Shown here: piece after piece, positions 38,643 to 48,095 of the stretch
Position numbering within the stretch: position 1 is the stretch's first letter
Layout: the number at the start of each line of letters is the position of its first letter
The notes under the pieces: model-generated
Seen by the model: only the letters and a program-made list of their open reading frames with translations
Database searches by the model: none
Told to the model about the DNA's origin: nothing
Program-made: the position numbers and the translations under genes
Source: Massilia arenae
GTDB lineage: Bacteria; Pseudomonadota; Gammaproteobacteria; Burkholderiales; Burkholderiaceae_D
Length of the DNA: 64,000 bases
Direction of reading: 5' to 3'
Assembly: GCF_008014745.1 (NCBI RefSeq)
Contig: NZ_VPFD01000009.1
Coordinates: forward strand, 1-64,000

Positions 38643-39410
38643 ATGCCTACCGCGATTATTGCCGATGACGAAAGACTGATGCGCGACCAGCTGCGCATGC
38701 GCCTGCAGGAAGCCTGGCCCGAACTGCAGATCGTCGGCGAAGCGAAGAATGGCGAAGAAGCCGTGCAACTGGTCGCAGAGCTCAATCCCGACCTCACCTT
38801 CCTCGACATCCGCATGCCGGGCAAGACCGGCATGGAAGCGGCGCGCGAGATCGGCGACGGTAGCCAGATCGTGTTCGTCACCGCCTACGACCAGTACGCG
38901 GTGGAAGCCTTCGAGCGCGGCGCGATCGACTACGTGCTCAAGCCGACCGAGCCCGACCGCCTGAAGATCACGGTCGACCGCCTCAAGGAGCGCCTGGACA
39001 AGCCGCAGGTCGCCGGCAGCGTCAACGACAGCGTGTCAGCCATGCTGAGCCAGCTGGCCGAGAAGATCGCCGCGCCGAAGCAAAAACACCTGCAATGGAT
39101 CCAGGCCAGCATCGGCCAGGACCTGCGCATGATCCCGGTCGAGGAGATCCTGTTCTTCCGTTCGGACGAGAAATACACGGCCGTGCAGACGGCCGGCTTC
39201 GAAGCCCTGATCCGCAAGCCGGTGCGCGACCTGGCCGATGAGCTCGATCCCTCGCTGTTCTGGCAGATCCACCGCGCGACCCTGGTCAACGTGAATGCGA
39301 TCGAGGGCGTGACGCGCGACATCCGCGGTCGTCACCTCGTGCTGGTCAAGGGCCGCCCGGAAAAGCTCGAGGTCAGCCGCAGCTTCCTGCACCTGTTCAA
39401 GCAGATGTGA
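38643..39410 (+). CDS. LytTR-type response regulator
   Basis: The 255-residue protein has a receiver domain (residues 1-120; phosphoacceptor in LTFLDIRMPGKTG, Lys in DYVLKPTEPDRL) and a C-terminal LytTR DNA-binding domain (ILFFRSDEKYTAVQT, IHRATLVNVNAIE). It is the partner of the kinase at 37276. Such AlgR/LytR-type pairs control extracellular polysaccharide, autolysis or membrane functions; targets are not visible here. Confidence 0.92.
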   Translation: MPTAIIADDERLMRDQLRMRLQEAWPELQIVGEAKNGEEAVQLVAELNPDLTFLDIRMPGKTGMEAAREIGDGSQIVFVTAYDQYAVEAFERGAIDYVLKPTEPDRLKITVDRLKERLDKPQVAGSVNDSVSAMLSQLAEKIAAPKQKHLQWIQASIGQDLRMIPVEEILFFRSDEKYTAVQTAGFEALIRKPVRDLADELDPSLFWQIHRATLVNVNAIEGVTRDIRGRHLVLVKGRPEKLEVSRSFLHLFKQM

Positions 39411-39527
39411 AGCCGGCGCCGGCGCGTTCCAGCGCCGGCGCCTTGTCTGGTCTCAACGCCGGCATGTCTCCATGCGCGTAATGTAGAGGACCCGGTCCGC
39501 GTCCGCGGCCTTCCTCTTCTATCCCGC

Positions 39528-40706
39528 ATGAGATCTCAGCGCAGGGCACGCAGTCGCCGCTCCGGTCCGGCCGTGCTGGTGGCCGGCTTTCTGGGCGGCT
39601 ATTGCGCTGGCAACATGGCCGCAGCCCTGAGCCGGGCCCGCAGTCCGCAGCGCAAGGGGCGCGGCGTCGACAGCCGCCGCATCGTCCACAGCGCCAGCGA
39701 CTCCATCCTGTCGGTCGACGAGGACGCCACCATCCTGCTGGCCAACCCGGCCGCGGCCCAGATGTTCAATTCCAGCGTCAGCGCCATGCAGGGCAACCGC
39801 CTGTCGCGCTTCATCCAGCCGCCCTCGCCTCAAGCGCACACCCCCTTCGATTTTTTCCCGGCCGGCGGCGGTCGCGCGGGACGGCGCGCCACCGACTACG
39901 CCGTCACCGGCATCCGCACCGGCGGCCAGCTGTTTCCCGTCGAGGGATCGATCTCGAGCGTCGAGCATGAGGGCCGCCTCGTGTTTACGGTGATCCTGCG
40001 CGACGTCTCCGAGCGCCACCTGGTGCAGCAAAAGCTGGCGCGCTCGCACGACCAGCTGCGCCAGTTGTCCTCGGCCCTGCAAAGCATCCGCGAAGAAGAA
40101 CGCACCCATATCGCGCGCGAGCTGCACGACGACCTCGGCCAGTTGCTGGCCTCGCTGCGCATGGACCTGACCTTGCTGGTCCGTATCGACGAATTGCCGG
40201 ATGCCAGCGTGCGCCTGCTGTCCGGCATGGAAACCAACCTGCTCACCGCCATCGCCTCGCTGCGCCGGATCGCCACCAACCTGCGCCCGCGCGCCCTCGA
40301 CGAAGGCGGCCTGTATTTCGCGCTGCAGGGCTTGCGCGACGAATTCGTCGAGCGCCACGGGATCGGCTGCACCCTACTGGCCGACGAAGCCGAGCTGCGC
40401 CTGGACGACGCCGCCAGCACGGCGGTGTTTCGCATCGTACAAGAGGCGCTGACCAATATCGCGCGCCATGCCGGGGCGCAGAACGTCCTGCTCAATCTGT
40501 ATCGCACCAACGGCGAGCTGCTGGTGACGATCCAGGACGACGGCCGCGGCATCCGCGCCGAAGACATGGAAAAAGCCCAGTCGCTGGGCCTGGTCGGCAT
40601 GCGCGAGCGGGTCTGGGCCATGCACGGCGACATCACCATCGCCAGCGACGAACCGCCCGGCACCCGCATCGACATCGTGCTGCCGTTGAGTGGACATGTC
40701 GTCTAA
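39528..40706 (+). CDS. PAS-domain NarX/DegS-type histidine kinase (HisKA_3)
   Basis: The 392-residue protein has a short hydrophobic stretch near residues 14-32, a PAS domain (about 48-165) and a HisKA_3 kinase core with EERTHIARELHDDLGQLLAS as the phosphoacceptor region and EALTNIARHAGA and GLVGMRERV in the HATPase part. Kinases of this type normally pair with NarL/FixJ regulators; none is adjacent, so it looks orphan. It follows the LytS/LytT pair by 117 bp but uses a different kinase class. Confidence 0.88.
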   Translation: MRSQRRARSRRSGPAVLVAGFLGGYCAGNMAAALSRARSPQRKGRGVDSRRIVHSASDSILSVDEDATILLANPAAAQMFNSSVSAMQGNRLSRFIQPPSPQAHTPFDFFPAGGGRAGRRATDYAVTGIRTGGQLFPVEGSISSVEHEGRLVFTVILRDVSERHLVQQKLARSHDQLRQLSSALQSIREEERTHIARELHDDLGQLLASLRMDLTLLVRIDELPDASVRLLSGMETNLLTAIASLRRIATNLRPRALDEGGLYFALQGLRDEFVERHGIGCTLLADEAELRLDDAASTAVFRIVQEALTNIARHAGAQNVLLNLYRTNGELLVTIQDDGRGIRAEDMEKAQSLGLVGMRERVWAMHGDITIASDEPPGTRIDIVLPLSGHVV

Positions 40707-40868
40707 AGTTTTCTACGGATGCCGAAAGTAAAGAATATTATTCGGGCTATTGCGTAAAAACAACATAGTCAGGATGTCATGAACTCGACATATTGGCTCG
40801 ATAAGATCGCTGTCGATCTGAGTTGATTGATAACTCAACATCTTGTCGAAACTAAACTGGAGATCTTC

Positions 40869-41897
40869 ATGAAGTATAAGTTCCTGGCTGCCGCTGTGCT
40901 GTCGTCCCTGCCACTGTTCGCCCAAGCCCAGACCAACGTCCAGATCTACGGCGTCATGGACGCTGCCATCGCCCTGGAAGACACCGATGCACCGGGCGAA
41001 GACCGCCGCACCACCGTCAGCTCGGGCAACCAGTCGAGCAGCCGCCTGGGCTTCCGCGGTACCGAAGATCTCGGCAATGGCCTGAAAGCCCTGTTCAACA
41101 TCGAAGCCGGCGTGTCGCTCGACACCGGCGCCACCGACTCCCAGACCTTCGGCCGCCGCGCCGTGGTCGGCCTGCAAGGCAACTTCGGTACCCTGACCGT
41201 CGGCCGCGAATACTCGCCGATCGCCGCCGTCGCCGCCGCATCGGACATCAACGGCCAGGGCCTGTACGGCTCGAACCTGTCGGCCTTCGGCACCAACCGC
41301 CTGACCCGCCGCCTGGCCAACTCGGTCAACTACAAATCGAACTCGCTGTCGGGCTTCGTCGTCAACGCCGCCTACTCGACCGGCGAGAAGACCGTCGACC
41401 CATCGGGCGACCTGATCGGCGCATCGGTGGAATACAAGAACGGCGGCCTGTACCTGGGCGCCGGCTACCACGCCATCGAGCGCCTGGCCGAAGGCGACGA
41501 CAAGGAAATGGCATTCGGCGCCGGCTACAACTTCGGCGCGTTCGAGATCAAGGGTAACTGGATGAAGGCCGAGCTGGAAGGCACCGGCACCGCTGTCAAT
41601 CCTGAATACACCAACGCCAACATCGGCGCCTCGTACGCCGTCGGCGCGAACAAGTTCTTCCTGAACTTCCAGCAGCAGAAGCTGGACAATACCGATGCCA
41701 AGGGCAACACCGTGTCGGTGTCGTACACCTACTCGCTGTCGAAGCGCACCAACATCTACACGACCTACGCCCAACTGCGCAACAACGGCCGCGGCGCCTT
41801 CGGCATCAACGCCTCGTCGAACAACGTGACCCCGCCAGCCACCGCGCTGGGCGCCGATCCTTCGGTGTTCACCGTCGGCCTGCGTCACTCGTTCTAA
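40869..41897 (+). CDS. Gram-negative outer-membrane porin (Porin_4 type)
   Basis: The 342-residue protein has a signal peptide (MKYKFLAAAVLSSLPLFAQAQ), starts the mature barrel with TNVQIYGVMDAAIAL, carries the SSRLGFRGTEDLGNGLKALF pattern of betaproteobacterial trimeric porins and ends in RHSF with the terminal Phe needed for barrel assembly. General diffusion of small solutes is expected. A hairpin terminator follows. The 162-bp leader is AT-rich; I see no clear operator. Confidence 0.94.
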   Translation: MKYKFLAAAVLSSLPLFAQAQTNVQIYGVMDAAIALEDTDAPGEDRRTTVSSGNQSSSRLGFRGTEDLGNGLKALFNIEAGVSLDTGATDSQTFGRRAVVGLQGNFGTLTVGREYSPIAAVAAASDINGQGLYGSNLSAFGTNRLTRRLANSVNYKSNSLSGFVVNAAYSTGEKTVDPSGDLIGASVEYKNGGLYLGAGYHAIERLAEGDDKEMAFGAGYNFGAFEIKGNWMKAELEGTGTAVNPEYTNANIGASYAVGANKFFLNFQQQKLDNTDAKGNTVSVSYTYSLSKRTNIYTTYAQLRNNGRGAFGINASSNNVTPPATALGADPSVFTVGLRHSF

Positions 41898-41910
41898 TCA
41901 CGCAGGGCCG

Positions 41911-41935
41911 CACAGGTCGCCTACGGCGACCTGTG
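41911..41935 (+). terminator. Hairpin terminator of the porin gene
   Basis: CACAGGTCGCC-TAC-GGCGACCTGTG is a perfect 11-bp stem with a three-base loop, 13 bp after the porin stop. The T-tract after it is weak (TTTCCTCTT), so it may be only partly intrinsic. Confidence 0.7.
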
Positions 41936-42122
41936 ACGGTTTCCTCTTCGTTGCCGCGTCCGCGGGAACGCTTGACGCCGGCACATGCCGGCGTTTTTCA
42001 TGGCGCCCACAATGATTTCCGCAGCCGTGTCGGGCCATCGCTTGCGACCGATCAATCAGCGGCCATACTCCAACGACTGTTTGTCTCACCTGAAGTAGAG
42101 TGAAGGATCAAAGGAGACGATC

Positions 42123-42689
42123 ATGTCCAAGTCGAGAAAAGTGAAAGCAAGCGCAACGGCAGCGCATACCCGCAAGTCCGGCCATGGCGGCGCAGCATCC
42201 GGTCTGGCCGTTGCCGTCACCTATCCCAGCGCTGCCCCCACTGGCGAATCCACCCATTTTGTCGCCGAGGCGAGCCAGCTCTACCACGTTGACCCACAAG
42301 CCAGGATCGCGCTTATCCGCGAAGGCGTTCCCGCCGCCAGCATCGGCGAGCTTTCCACGCACATGGGCATCAGCAAGGAAAACCTGCTTGCGAGCCTCGG
42401 CCTGTCGCGGGCCACGATCAATCGCAAGGAAAGAAATGCCACGCCCCTGTCCAGGGACGAGTCGGAGCGCGTGCTCGGGGTGGGCATGTTGATCGGCATG
42501 GTGCACACCATGGTGCAGCAATCGGGCGATCCGGCCGGCTTCGATGCGGCGCGCTGGGTGGCCGGCTGGCTCGCCAGTCCGGTTCCGGCGCTGGCTGGCG
42601 CCACGCCTGCCAGCTATATGGACACCATCGAAGGCCAGCGCCTGGTGGCCGAACTGCTCGCAAGGACGCAAAGCGGGGTCTACGCGTGA
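42123..42689 (+). CDS. Xre/MbcA/ParS-type antitoxin
   Basis: The 188-residue protein has a helix-turn-helix region (SIGELSTHMGISKENLLASLGLSRATINRKE) and a C-terminal DUF2384 toxin-binding part (ASYMDTIEGQRLVAELLARTQSGVY). Antitoxins of this class bind the RES toxin next to them and repress the operon. It has an unusually long, Ala/Ser/Lys-rich N-terminal extension of about 45 residues. A GGAGA ribosome site precedes ATG 42123. Overlaps the toxin gene by 4 bp. Confidence 0.92.
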   Translation: MSKSRKVKASATAAHTRKSGHGGAASGLAVAVTYPSAAPTGESTHFVAEASQLYHVDPQARIALIREGVPAASIGELSTHMGISKENLLASLGLSRATINRKERNATPLSRDESERVLGVGMLIGMVHTMVQQSGDPAGFDAARWVAGWLASPVPALAGATPASYMDTIEGQRLVAELLARTQSGVYA

Positions 42690-43159
42690 CCGTCACGGCC
42701 TGGCGCATCGCAAGCGAAACGCCGTACTACAACGCGCATGATATGCAGGGCATCGGCGCCAGGACGACAGGAGGACGATGGAACAGCAAGGGCACACCCG
42801 TCGTCTATTGCGCCAGCAGCATCGCCCTGGCCACGCTCGAAACGGTGCATTACTTCAGCGGCGAAGGCTTGCCCTACAACCGCTACCTGGTCAGGATCGA
42901 CATCCCCGATGCGCTGTGGGCTGCGCGCAGGGTGCTCGATCCACCGCCTGTGGGATGGGACGCGATCCCGGCCGGGCTCACCTCCAGGACCGTCGGCGAC
43001 GCCTGGGTCATGGCGCGCACAACGGCGCTTCTGCTCGTCCCGTCCGTGATCGTGCCCGACGAATACAATGTGCTGATCAATCCGCGGCATGATGGCGCCG
43101 CCGGGATCGGCGCCACCACGCTCAAGCGCTGGCACTACGATCCAAGACTCTTTTCCTGA
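42686..43159 (+). CDS. RES-domain toxin (NAD-consuming, MbcT/ParT family)
   Basis: The 157-residue protein shows the RES domain: ARTTGGRWNSKGTPVVYCAS with conserved Arg, LATLETVHYF with conserved Glu and the Ser in LLVPSVIVPDEYNVLINP. Members destroy NAD+ (MbcT, by phosphorolysis) or ADP-ribosylate a target (ParT). The start is GTG 42686, overlapping the antitoxin stop, so toxin synthesis is coupled to antitoxin. All key residues appear intact. Confidence 0.92.
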   Translation: MTVTAWRIASETPYYNAHDMQGIGARTTGGRWNSKGTPVVYCASSIALATLETVHYFSGEGLPYNRYLVRIDIPDALWAARRVLDPPPVGWDAIPAGLTSRTVGDAWVMARTTALLLVPSVIVPDEYNVLINPRHDGAAGIGATTLKRWHYDPRLFS

Positions 43160-43184
43160 GTCCACCACCGAAGCCTGCGCGGGC

Positions 43185-43850
43185 TCAGCGATCGGCCTCG
43201 GCAGCCTCGGTGCGCAGCAGCCGGGCCGCAATACCGCGCTCTTCTTCCGGCGAAAAGAAATAGGGATAGAACGAACGCTCGCCGGTGTCGATGCCGCGCT
43301 TGAACGCGCCGCCCACCGCCTCGACCTGTTGCGCCACATAGGCCAGGCTGACGTGCAGCAGAAAGGATGGCGCGTTCACCCGCGGATTCACCTTCAGTTC
43401 CCCTACCCGGCGAAAACCAAGCATGCGTTCGTAGAAGCGGCGATGGCGCGGATTGACTTCGATGACGGCATCGGTACAGCCATGCATCTCGCGCGCGTAG
43501 ATAAAAGCCAGATGAAACACGCTGGCCAGCGCATGCTTGGACTGGACCGAATGGTCGAAGGCCAGCTTGGTGACCTCGGCCAGGCGCCCGCCCTCGCGCC
43601 GGAAGGCATCCAGTTCTTCCTTGTACATATGGTCCGCCATCAGCCCGCGGCCGGCATCGATCCCGATGGTCAGGGTGCCCACCACCTCGCCCTGGTCGGA
43701 GGCGGTCAGGGTGATGCGGTGCGGGTCGTCGGCGTCGAGCCCTGCCCCCTGGTAGCCGCGCCAGGAGTACATGCGCTCGATCAGCAGGCTGGCGCCGCTG
43801 CGGCCGTCGGGGCTGTCGGGCGAGCGCAGGCCATAGCGGGTGCGCGTCAT
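43185..43850 (-). CDS. N-acyl amino acid synthase (FeeM)-like acyltransferase
   Basis: The 221-residue protein has a GNAT-like fold with RITLTASDQGEVVGTLTIGIDAG, EVTKLAFD and ARE-MHG-CTDAVIEVNPRHRRFYERMLGF, the pattern of N-acyl amino acid synthase FeeM-like and autoinducer-synthase-related enzymes. Such enzymes join an acyl chain from ACP to an amino acid, giving signal-like or surfactant lipids. ATG 43850 has GAGGG upstream. It faces the RES toxin gene tail to tail. Product unknown. Confidence 0.75.
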   Translation of the reverse strand: MTRTRYGLRSPDSPDGRSGASLLIERMYSWRGYQGAGLDADDPHRITLTASDQGEVVGTLTIGIDAGRGLMADHMYKEELDAFRREGGRLAEVTKLAFDHSVQSKHALASVFHLAFIYAREMHGCTDAVIEVNPRHRRFYERMLGFRRVGELKVNPRVNAPSFLLHVSLAYVAQQVEAVGGAFKRGIDTGERSFYPYFFSPEEERGIAARLLRTEAAEADR

Positions 43851-44123
43851 GCGGCCACCCTCGGGAATGCTGACGATAGTGGTTCGGTGCGGTGATCGCG
43901 TGGGACGTTGGCGTGCATGGCAAGCTCTCAACGTTCACGCTTGCGTCCGGTTGACATGGGCGTGAACGGTTACGCGTGGCGGCCCGACCATCGCGCATCC
44001 TGCCGCGCTTTCAATAGCGCGTGCACCCTTGACCAATTATAACAAGAACAACATTGTTATCGTCGACGCAACTGTATCGTGCGCAGGTCAATAGGTGTTG
44101 CCACCGGGCGCAGCGGCCTCGGT
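43851..44123. other. Intergenic gap without a gene
   Basis: Between the FeeM-like gene and the yaiI stop. An AT-rich stretch near 44030-44080 could hold a promoter for the FeeM-like gene or a terminator for yaiI, but nothing definite is seen. Confidence 0.4.
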
Positions 44124-44600
44124 CTAGCGATCCGCCGCGCGCGGCCTGGACCGCGCCAGCTGGCGATCGAGCGCGTTGGCGAAGTTCTGGCGGTCGGCCT
44201 GATTGAAGGCAGCCGGCCCGCCGGTGTCGACGCCGCTGCCGCGCAACTCTTCCATGAAGGCGCGCATCGTCAATTGCTGCGCGATGGTGTCCTTGGTGTA
44301 CCACTCGCCGCGCGGATTGAGCGGCAAGCCACCCTTGTCCAGCACCAGCGCCGCCAGCGGGATGTCGCCGGTGACGACGATATCGCCAGGATTTACGCGT
44401 TCGACGATCTCGGCATCGGCCACGTCCGGCCCGGCCGGCACCTGCAGCGCGCGGATGAAGCGCGAGCCGGGCACCCGGATCAGCTGGTTCGCCACCAGCG
44501 TGACATTGAGCTGCAAACGTTCGGCCACCCGGAACAGGATGTCCTTGATGACGGCCGGACAGGCGTCGGCGTCGACCCAGATATGCAGATCCTGGGACAT
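44124..44600 (-). CDS. yaiI: YaiI/YqxD family protein (UPF0178, DUF188)
   Basis: The 158-residue protein starts [18 protein letters not shown] and has [17 protein letters not shown] and [13 protein letters not shown], the UPF0178 pattern with Asp-rich PIN-like active-site look. The family is conserved but its biochemical function is not settled. The ATG shares one base with the stop of the methyltransferase upstream, so the two are coupled. Confidence 0.9.
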   Translation of the reverse strand: MSQDLHIWVDADACPAVIKDILFRVAERLQLNVTLVANQLIRVPGSRFIRALQVPAGPDVADAEIVERVNPGDIVVTGDIPLAALVLDKGGLPLNPRGEWYTKDTIAQQLTMRAFMEELRGSGVDTGGPAAFNQADRQNFANALDRQLARSRPRAADR

Positions 44601-45268
44601 TACTTCAGCCGGCAGGTCAGCACCCAGTAGAACTCCCAGCGCGCGATCTTGATTTCGCGGCCAACCTTGTCCAGGCGCTTGCGCAGCGTGCTGTCGGTCG
44701 GGTAGTTCTTGACCAGTTCGTGGCGGGTGCCGTCGGCGTCGAGCTGGAATTCATGGGTATTGCCCAGCAGGTCGGTGCGCACGGTCGTGGCGCTCTCGCC
44801 TTCCACATAGGCGTCGTCGAAAATCACCAGCAGCACGTCCTTGCCCAACTTCTTCTTCAGGGACACCAGCAGTGCATCCCCCTGCTCACGCGTCAGGTGG
44901 GCCCACAGGCCGGCCATGAACACGGCGGTGATTTTTTCGTCGCCGCTGCCGAGATCATCCGGCAGCGCCAGCGCATCGACCAGGCGATATTCGACATTGT
45001 CCAGGTCTTCGCCATGCATGCGCGCCAGGTCAAGCATGAATGTGCTGGCGTCGGTGGCCAGCACCGATTCGGCGGTTTCGGCCAGCACGTCGGTCCAGGC
45101 GCCGCTGCCGCAACCCAGTTCCAGGATGCGGTGGCCGCTGAGCAAGGTGGCGATCTGCTCGCGCGCCTCGTCCAGGTCTTCCTGCTGCTCTTCCGAATAC
45201 TCGGCGGACGCGTTGTCGTAGTGGGCGGCGATGCTGTCGTAGTAGGCAATGACCGGGTTTTTGTCCAT
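44600..45268 (-). CDS. Class I SAM-dependent methyltransferase
   Basis: The 222-residue protein has SAM motif [17 protein letters not shown], an acidic residue at the end of strand 2 (VLATDAS) and [10 protein letters not shown] region. Substrate unknown; the tail resembles small-molecule methyltransferases. ATG 45268 is chosen because the frame to 45289 overlaps the cysB stop. Placed 17 bp after cysB on the same strand, so it may be read from the cysB promoter with yaiI. Confidence 0.85.
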   Translation of the reverse strand: MDKNPVIAYYDSIAAHYDNASAEYSEEQQEDLDEAREQIATLLSGHRILELGCGSGAWTDVLAETAESVLATDASTFMLDLARMHGEDLDNVEYRLVDALALPDDLGSGDEKITAVFMAGLWAHLTREQGDALLVSLKKKLGKDVLLVIFDDAYVEGESATTVRTDLLGNTHEFQLDADGTRHELVKNYPTDSTLRKRLDKVGREIKIARWEFYWVLTCRLK

Positions 45269-45285
45269 CTTTAATTCCTTGACCA

Positions 45286-46224
45286 TCAAAGTTCGTAGTT
45301 TTCCCCACCGCGCATCGCCGACTCCACCATCTTGCGGTTGAGCGTCGGCGTCAGCAGTTCGATGAAGGTATAGATATAGCTGCGCAGGTAGGCGCCCTGC
45401 TTGATCGCCACGCGCGACGTGTTCATGCCGAACAGGTGGCCGACCGGCAGCGCGCGCAGGTTGCGGTCGCGCTCGGGGTCGAAGGCCATGCCGGCGATGA
45501 TGCCGATGCCCATGCCCAGCTCGACATAGGTCTTGATCACGTCGGCGTCGATCGCTTCCAGCAGCACGTCCGGCTTCAGGTTGCGCAGGCCGAAGGCGTG
45601 GTCGATCTTGCTGCGCCCGGCGAAGGCGGCATCATACGTGATCACGGGGTAAGTAGCGATCTCTTCCAGTGAGATGGCGCGCGACTTGAACAGCGGGTGG
45701 TCCGGCGGCGCCACCACCACGTGCTCCCACTGGTAGGCGGGCAAGGTGATCAGGCCGTCGACGGCGGCGATCGATTCGGTGGCGATGGCCAGGTCGGCCT
45801 GGTCGTTCTTGACCATGTCGGCGATCTGCTTCGGATTGCCCTGCAGCAGCGACAGGCGTACTTTCGGATACTTCTGCATGAAGCCCTGCACCACCTTCGG
45901 CAGCATATAGCGCGCCTGGGTGTGGGTGGTGGCGATGGTGAAGCTGCCGCTGTCGTGGGCGGCGTACTCCTTGCCGATGCGTTTCAGGCTGTCGATCTCC
46001 TGCATGATCAGCTCGACCGACTGCAGCACCAGCCGTCCCGGCTCGGTCAGGCCGCGGATGCGCTTGCCGTGGCGGGTGAAGATGTCGACGCCGAGCTCTT
46101 CTTCCAGCTCGATGATGGCCTTCGAGACCCCGGGCTGGGAGGTGAACAGTGCCTTGGCGGCATCGGTCAGATTGTAGTTCTGGCGGACGGCCTCGCGCAC
46201 GAAGCGTAGTTGATGGAGATTCAT
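45286..46224 (-). CDS. cysB: CysB-like LysR-type regulator of sulfur assimilation
   Basis: The 312-residue protein has a winged helix (NLTDAAKALFTSQPGVSKAI) and a LysR effector domain with TTHTQARYMLP and GIGIIAGMAF, as in CysB/Cbl, where N-acetylserine or sulfate/APS is sensed. It is divergent from the cys operon, the usual place for its control gene. ATG 46224 starts MNLHQLRFVREA, the standard N-terminus; the longer frame is rejected. Confidence 0.95.
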   Translation of the reverse strand: MNLHQLRFVREAVRQNYNLTDAAKALFTSQPGVSKAIIELEEELGVDIFTRHGKRIRGLTEPGRLVLQSVELIMQEIDSLKRIGKEYAAHDSGSFTIATTHTQARYMLPKVVQGFMQKYPKVRLSLLQGNPKQIADMVKNDQADLAIATESIAAVDGLITLPAYQWEHVVVAPPDHPLFKSRAISLEEIATYPVITYDAAFAGRSKIDHAFGLRNLKPDVLLEAIDADVIKTYVELGMGIGIIAGMAFDPERDRNLRALPVGHLFGMNTSRVAIKQGAYLRSYIYTFIELLTPTLNRKMVESAMRGGENYEL

Positions 46225-46406
46225 TTGATAATTATTGTTGTTAAATAGACAGCAAGCCGGTAACGAACGACATTCTAAGATGCTTATTCGGGTTACGTAT
46301 ATAAGCAAATAAATTATCCGTAGTTTGGAATATAAGCTTAGCTCCGTATCATCGGGACATTATTTAATGGGCGAACACCATCCGCCTCTGCCTACGGACC
46401 CTGCAC
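46225..46406. promoter_or_regulatory. Divergent cysB / cysI control region
   Basis: An AT-rich gap in GC-rich surroundings. It has GCTTAT (46275-46290 area) facing ATATAAGC near 46299-46306, and a second GAATATAAGC near 46327-46336, giving one inverted and one direct pair of ATAAGC half sites, which would suit CysB binding. No exact promoter boxes are assigned. Confidence 0.45.
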
Positions 46407-48095
46407 ATGTACCGCTACGACCACTACGACCACCTCATCGTGCGCGAGCGCATCGCCCAGTATCGCGACCAGGTCGCCCGCCGCCTCTCCGGCGAGCTGC
46501 TGGAAGAAGAATTCCTGCCCCTGCGCCTGCAGAATGGCCTGTACATGCAGCGCCACGCCTATATGCTGCGCGTCGCCGTGCCGTATGGTCTGCTGTCGTC
46601 GAGCCAGGTGCGCATGTTCGCCCATATCGCCCGCAAGTATGACCGCGGCTATGGCCACTTCACCACGCGCCAGAACATCCAGTACAACTGGATCGAGCTG
46701 GAGCAGACGCCGGACATCCTGACCGACCTGGCCTCGGTCGAAATGCACGCCATCCAAACCTCGGGCAATTGCATCCGCAACATTACCACCGACGAGTTCG
46801 CCGGTGTGGCGGCCGACGAGATCATCGATCCGCGTCCCTTCGCCGAAATCCTGCGCCAGTGGAGTACTTTCCACCCTGAATTCCTGGCCCTGCCGCGCAA
46901 GTTCAAGGTGGCCATCAATGGCGCCCTGGAAGACCGCGCCGCGATCGCCGTGCACGATATCGGCCTGACCGTGGTCCATAACGAGGCCGGCGAAGTGGGC
47001 TTCAAGTTCATGGCCGGCGGCGGCATGGGCCGCACCCCGATCCTGGGCAGCGTGATCCGCGACTTCCTGCCGTGGCAGCACCTGCTGACCTATACCGAAG
47101 CCGTGATGCGCGTGTATAACACCCACGGCCGCCGCGACAACAAGTACAAGGCCCGCATCAAGATCCTGCTCAAGGCTCTCGGCGTCGAAGAGTTTACCCG
47201 CCAGGTCGAGCAGGAATGGGCCGACCTGAAGGATGGTCCCGAGACCCTGACGCAAGAAGAGTTCGAGCGCGTCGCCAAGTGGTTCCAGCCGCACGCCTAC
47301 CGCGAGCTGGCCGACACCGACGTCGGCGCCGCGCAAGCCGATAATCGTGCCTTCGCCAACTGGCTCAATCGCAACGTGAAGCCGCACAAGGTGCCGGGCT
47401 ATGCCGCCGTCGTGCTGTCGCTCAAGAAGACCGGCGTGCCGCCGGGCGACGCCACCGCCGAGCAGATGGACTTCGTGGCCGAGCTGGCCGACCGCTTCAG
47501 CTTTGGCCAGGTGCGCGTGACCCACGAGCAGAACCTGGTGCTGGCCGACGTCGAGCAAAGTAAACTGTTCGAGGTGTGGCAGTTGGCCAAGTCGAAAGGC
47601 ATGGCGACGCCGAATATCGGCCTGCTGACCGACATTATCGCCTGCCCCGGCGGCGACTACTGCTCGCTGGCGAACGCGAAATCGCTGCCGATCGCCGCCG
47701 CCATCGCCGAGCGCTTCGACGACCTGGACTTCCAGCACGATATCGGCGACATCGAACTGAATATCTCGGGCTGCATCAATGCCTGCGGCCACCACCACGT
47801 CGGCAATATCGGCGTGCTGGGCGTGGACAAGGACGGCAGCGAGTGGTACCAGGTGTCGATCGGCGGCGCCCAGGGCAATGAGTCCGCCATCGGCAAGATC
47901 ATCGGCCCGTCGTTCTCGGCGGTGCAGATGCCGGAGGTGATCGGACGCCTGCTCGAAGTCTATGTCCGCTGTCGCATCGAAGGTGAGCGCTTCGTCGACA
48001 CCGCGCAACGCCTGGGCATCGCCCCATTCAAGGAACACGTGTATGCCACGCCGATCGCGGCGGAAGAACTGGTTGGAGAGGACCACTATGCTTAA
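46407..48095 (+). CDS. cysI: Assimilatory sulfite reductase hemoprotein
   Basis: Reduces sulfite to sulfide using siroheme and a 4Fe-4S cluster. The 562-residue protein has the two-fold ferredoxin-like repeats (GHFTTRQNIQYNW) and the cluster ligands C413-x5-C419 (ACPGGDYCSLA) and C456-x3-C460 (SGCINACGHHH). No cysJ flavoprotein gene is nearby, so the electron donor is probably ferredoxin or another reductase. ATG 46407 has only a weak ribosome site. Overlaps the DUF934 gene by 8 bp. Confidence 0.95.
   Translation: MYRYDHYDHLIVRERIAQYRDQVARRLSGELLEEEFLPLRLQNGLYMQRHAYMLRVAVPYGLLSSSQVRMFAHIARKYDRGYGHFTTRQNIQYNWIELEQTPDILTDLASVEMHAIQTSGNCIRNITTDEFAGVAADEIIDPRPFAEILRQWSTFHPEFLALPRKFKVAINGALEDRAAIAVHDIGLTVVHNEAGEVGFKFMAGGGMGRTPILGSVIRDFLPWQHLLTYTEAVMRVYNTHGRRDNKYKARIKILLKALGVEEFTRQVEQEWADLKDGPETLTQEEFERVAKWFQPHAYRELADTDVGAAQADNRAFANWLNRNVKPHKVPGYAAVVLSLKKTGVPPGDATAEQMDFVAELADRFSFGQVRVTHEQNLVLADVEQSKLFEVWQLAKSKGMATPNIGLLTDIIACPGGDYCSLANAKSLPIAAAIAERFDDLDFQHDIGDIELNISGCINACGHHHVGNIGVLGVDKDGSEWYQVSIGGAQGNESAIGKIIGPSFSAVQMPEVIGRLLEVYVRCRIEGERFVDTAQRLGIAPFKEHVYATPIAAEELVGEDHYA

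Noticed and set aside
44079-45274. Plus-strand frames across yaiI and the methyltransferase
   Set aside because: Shadow frames of GC-rich genes; the minus-strand products have clear family motifs and coupled starts.
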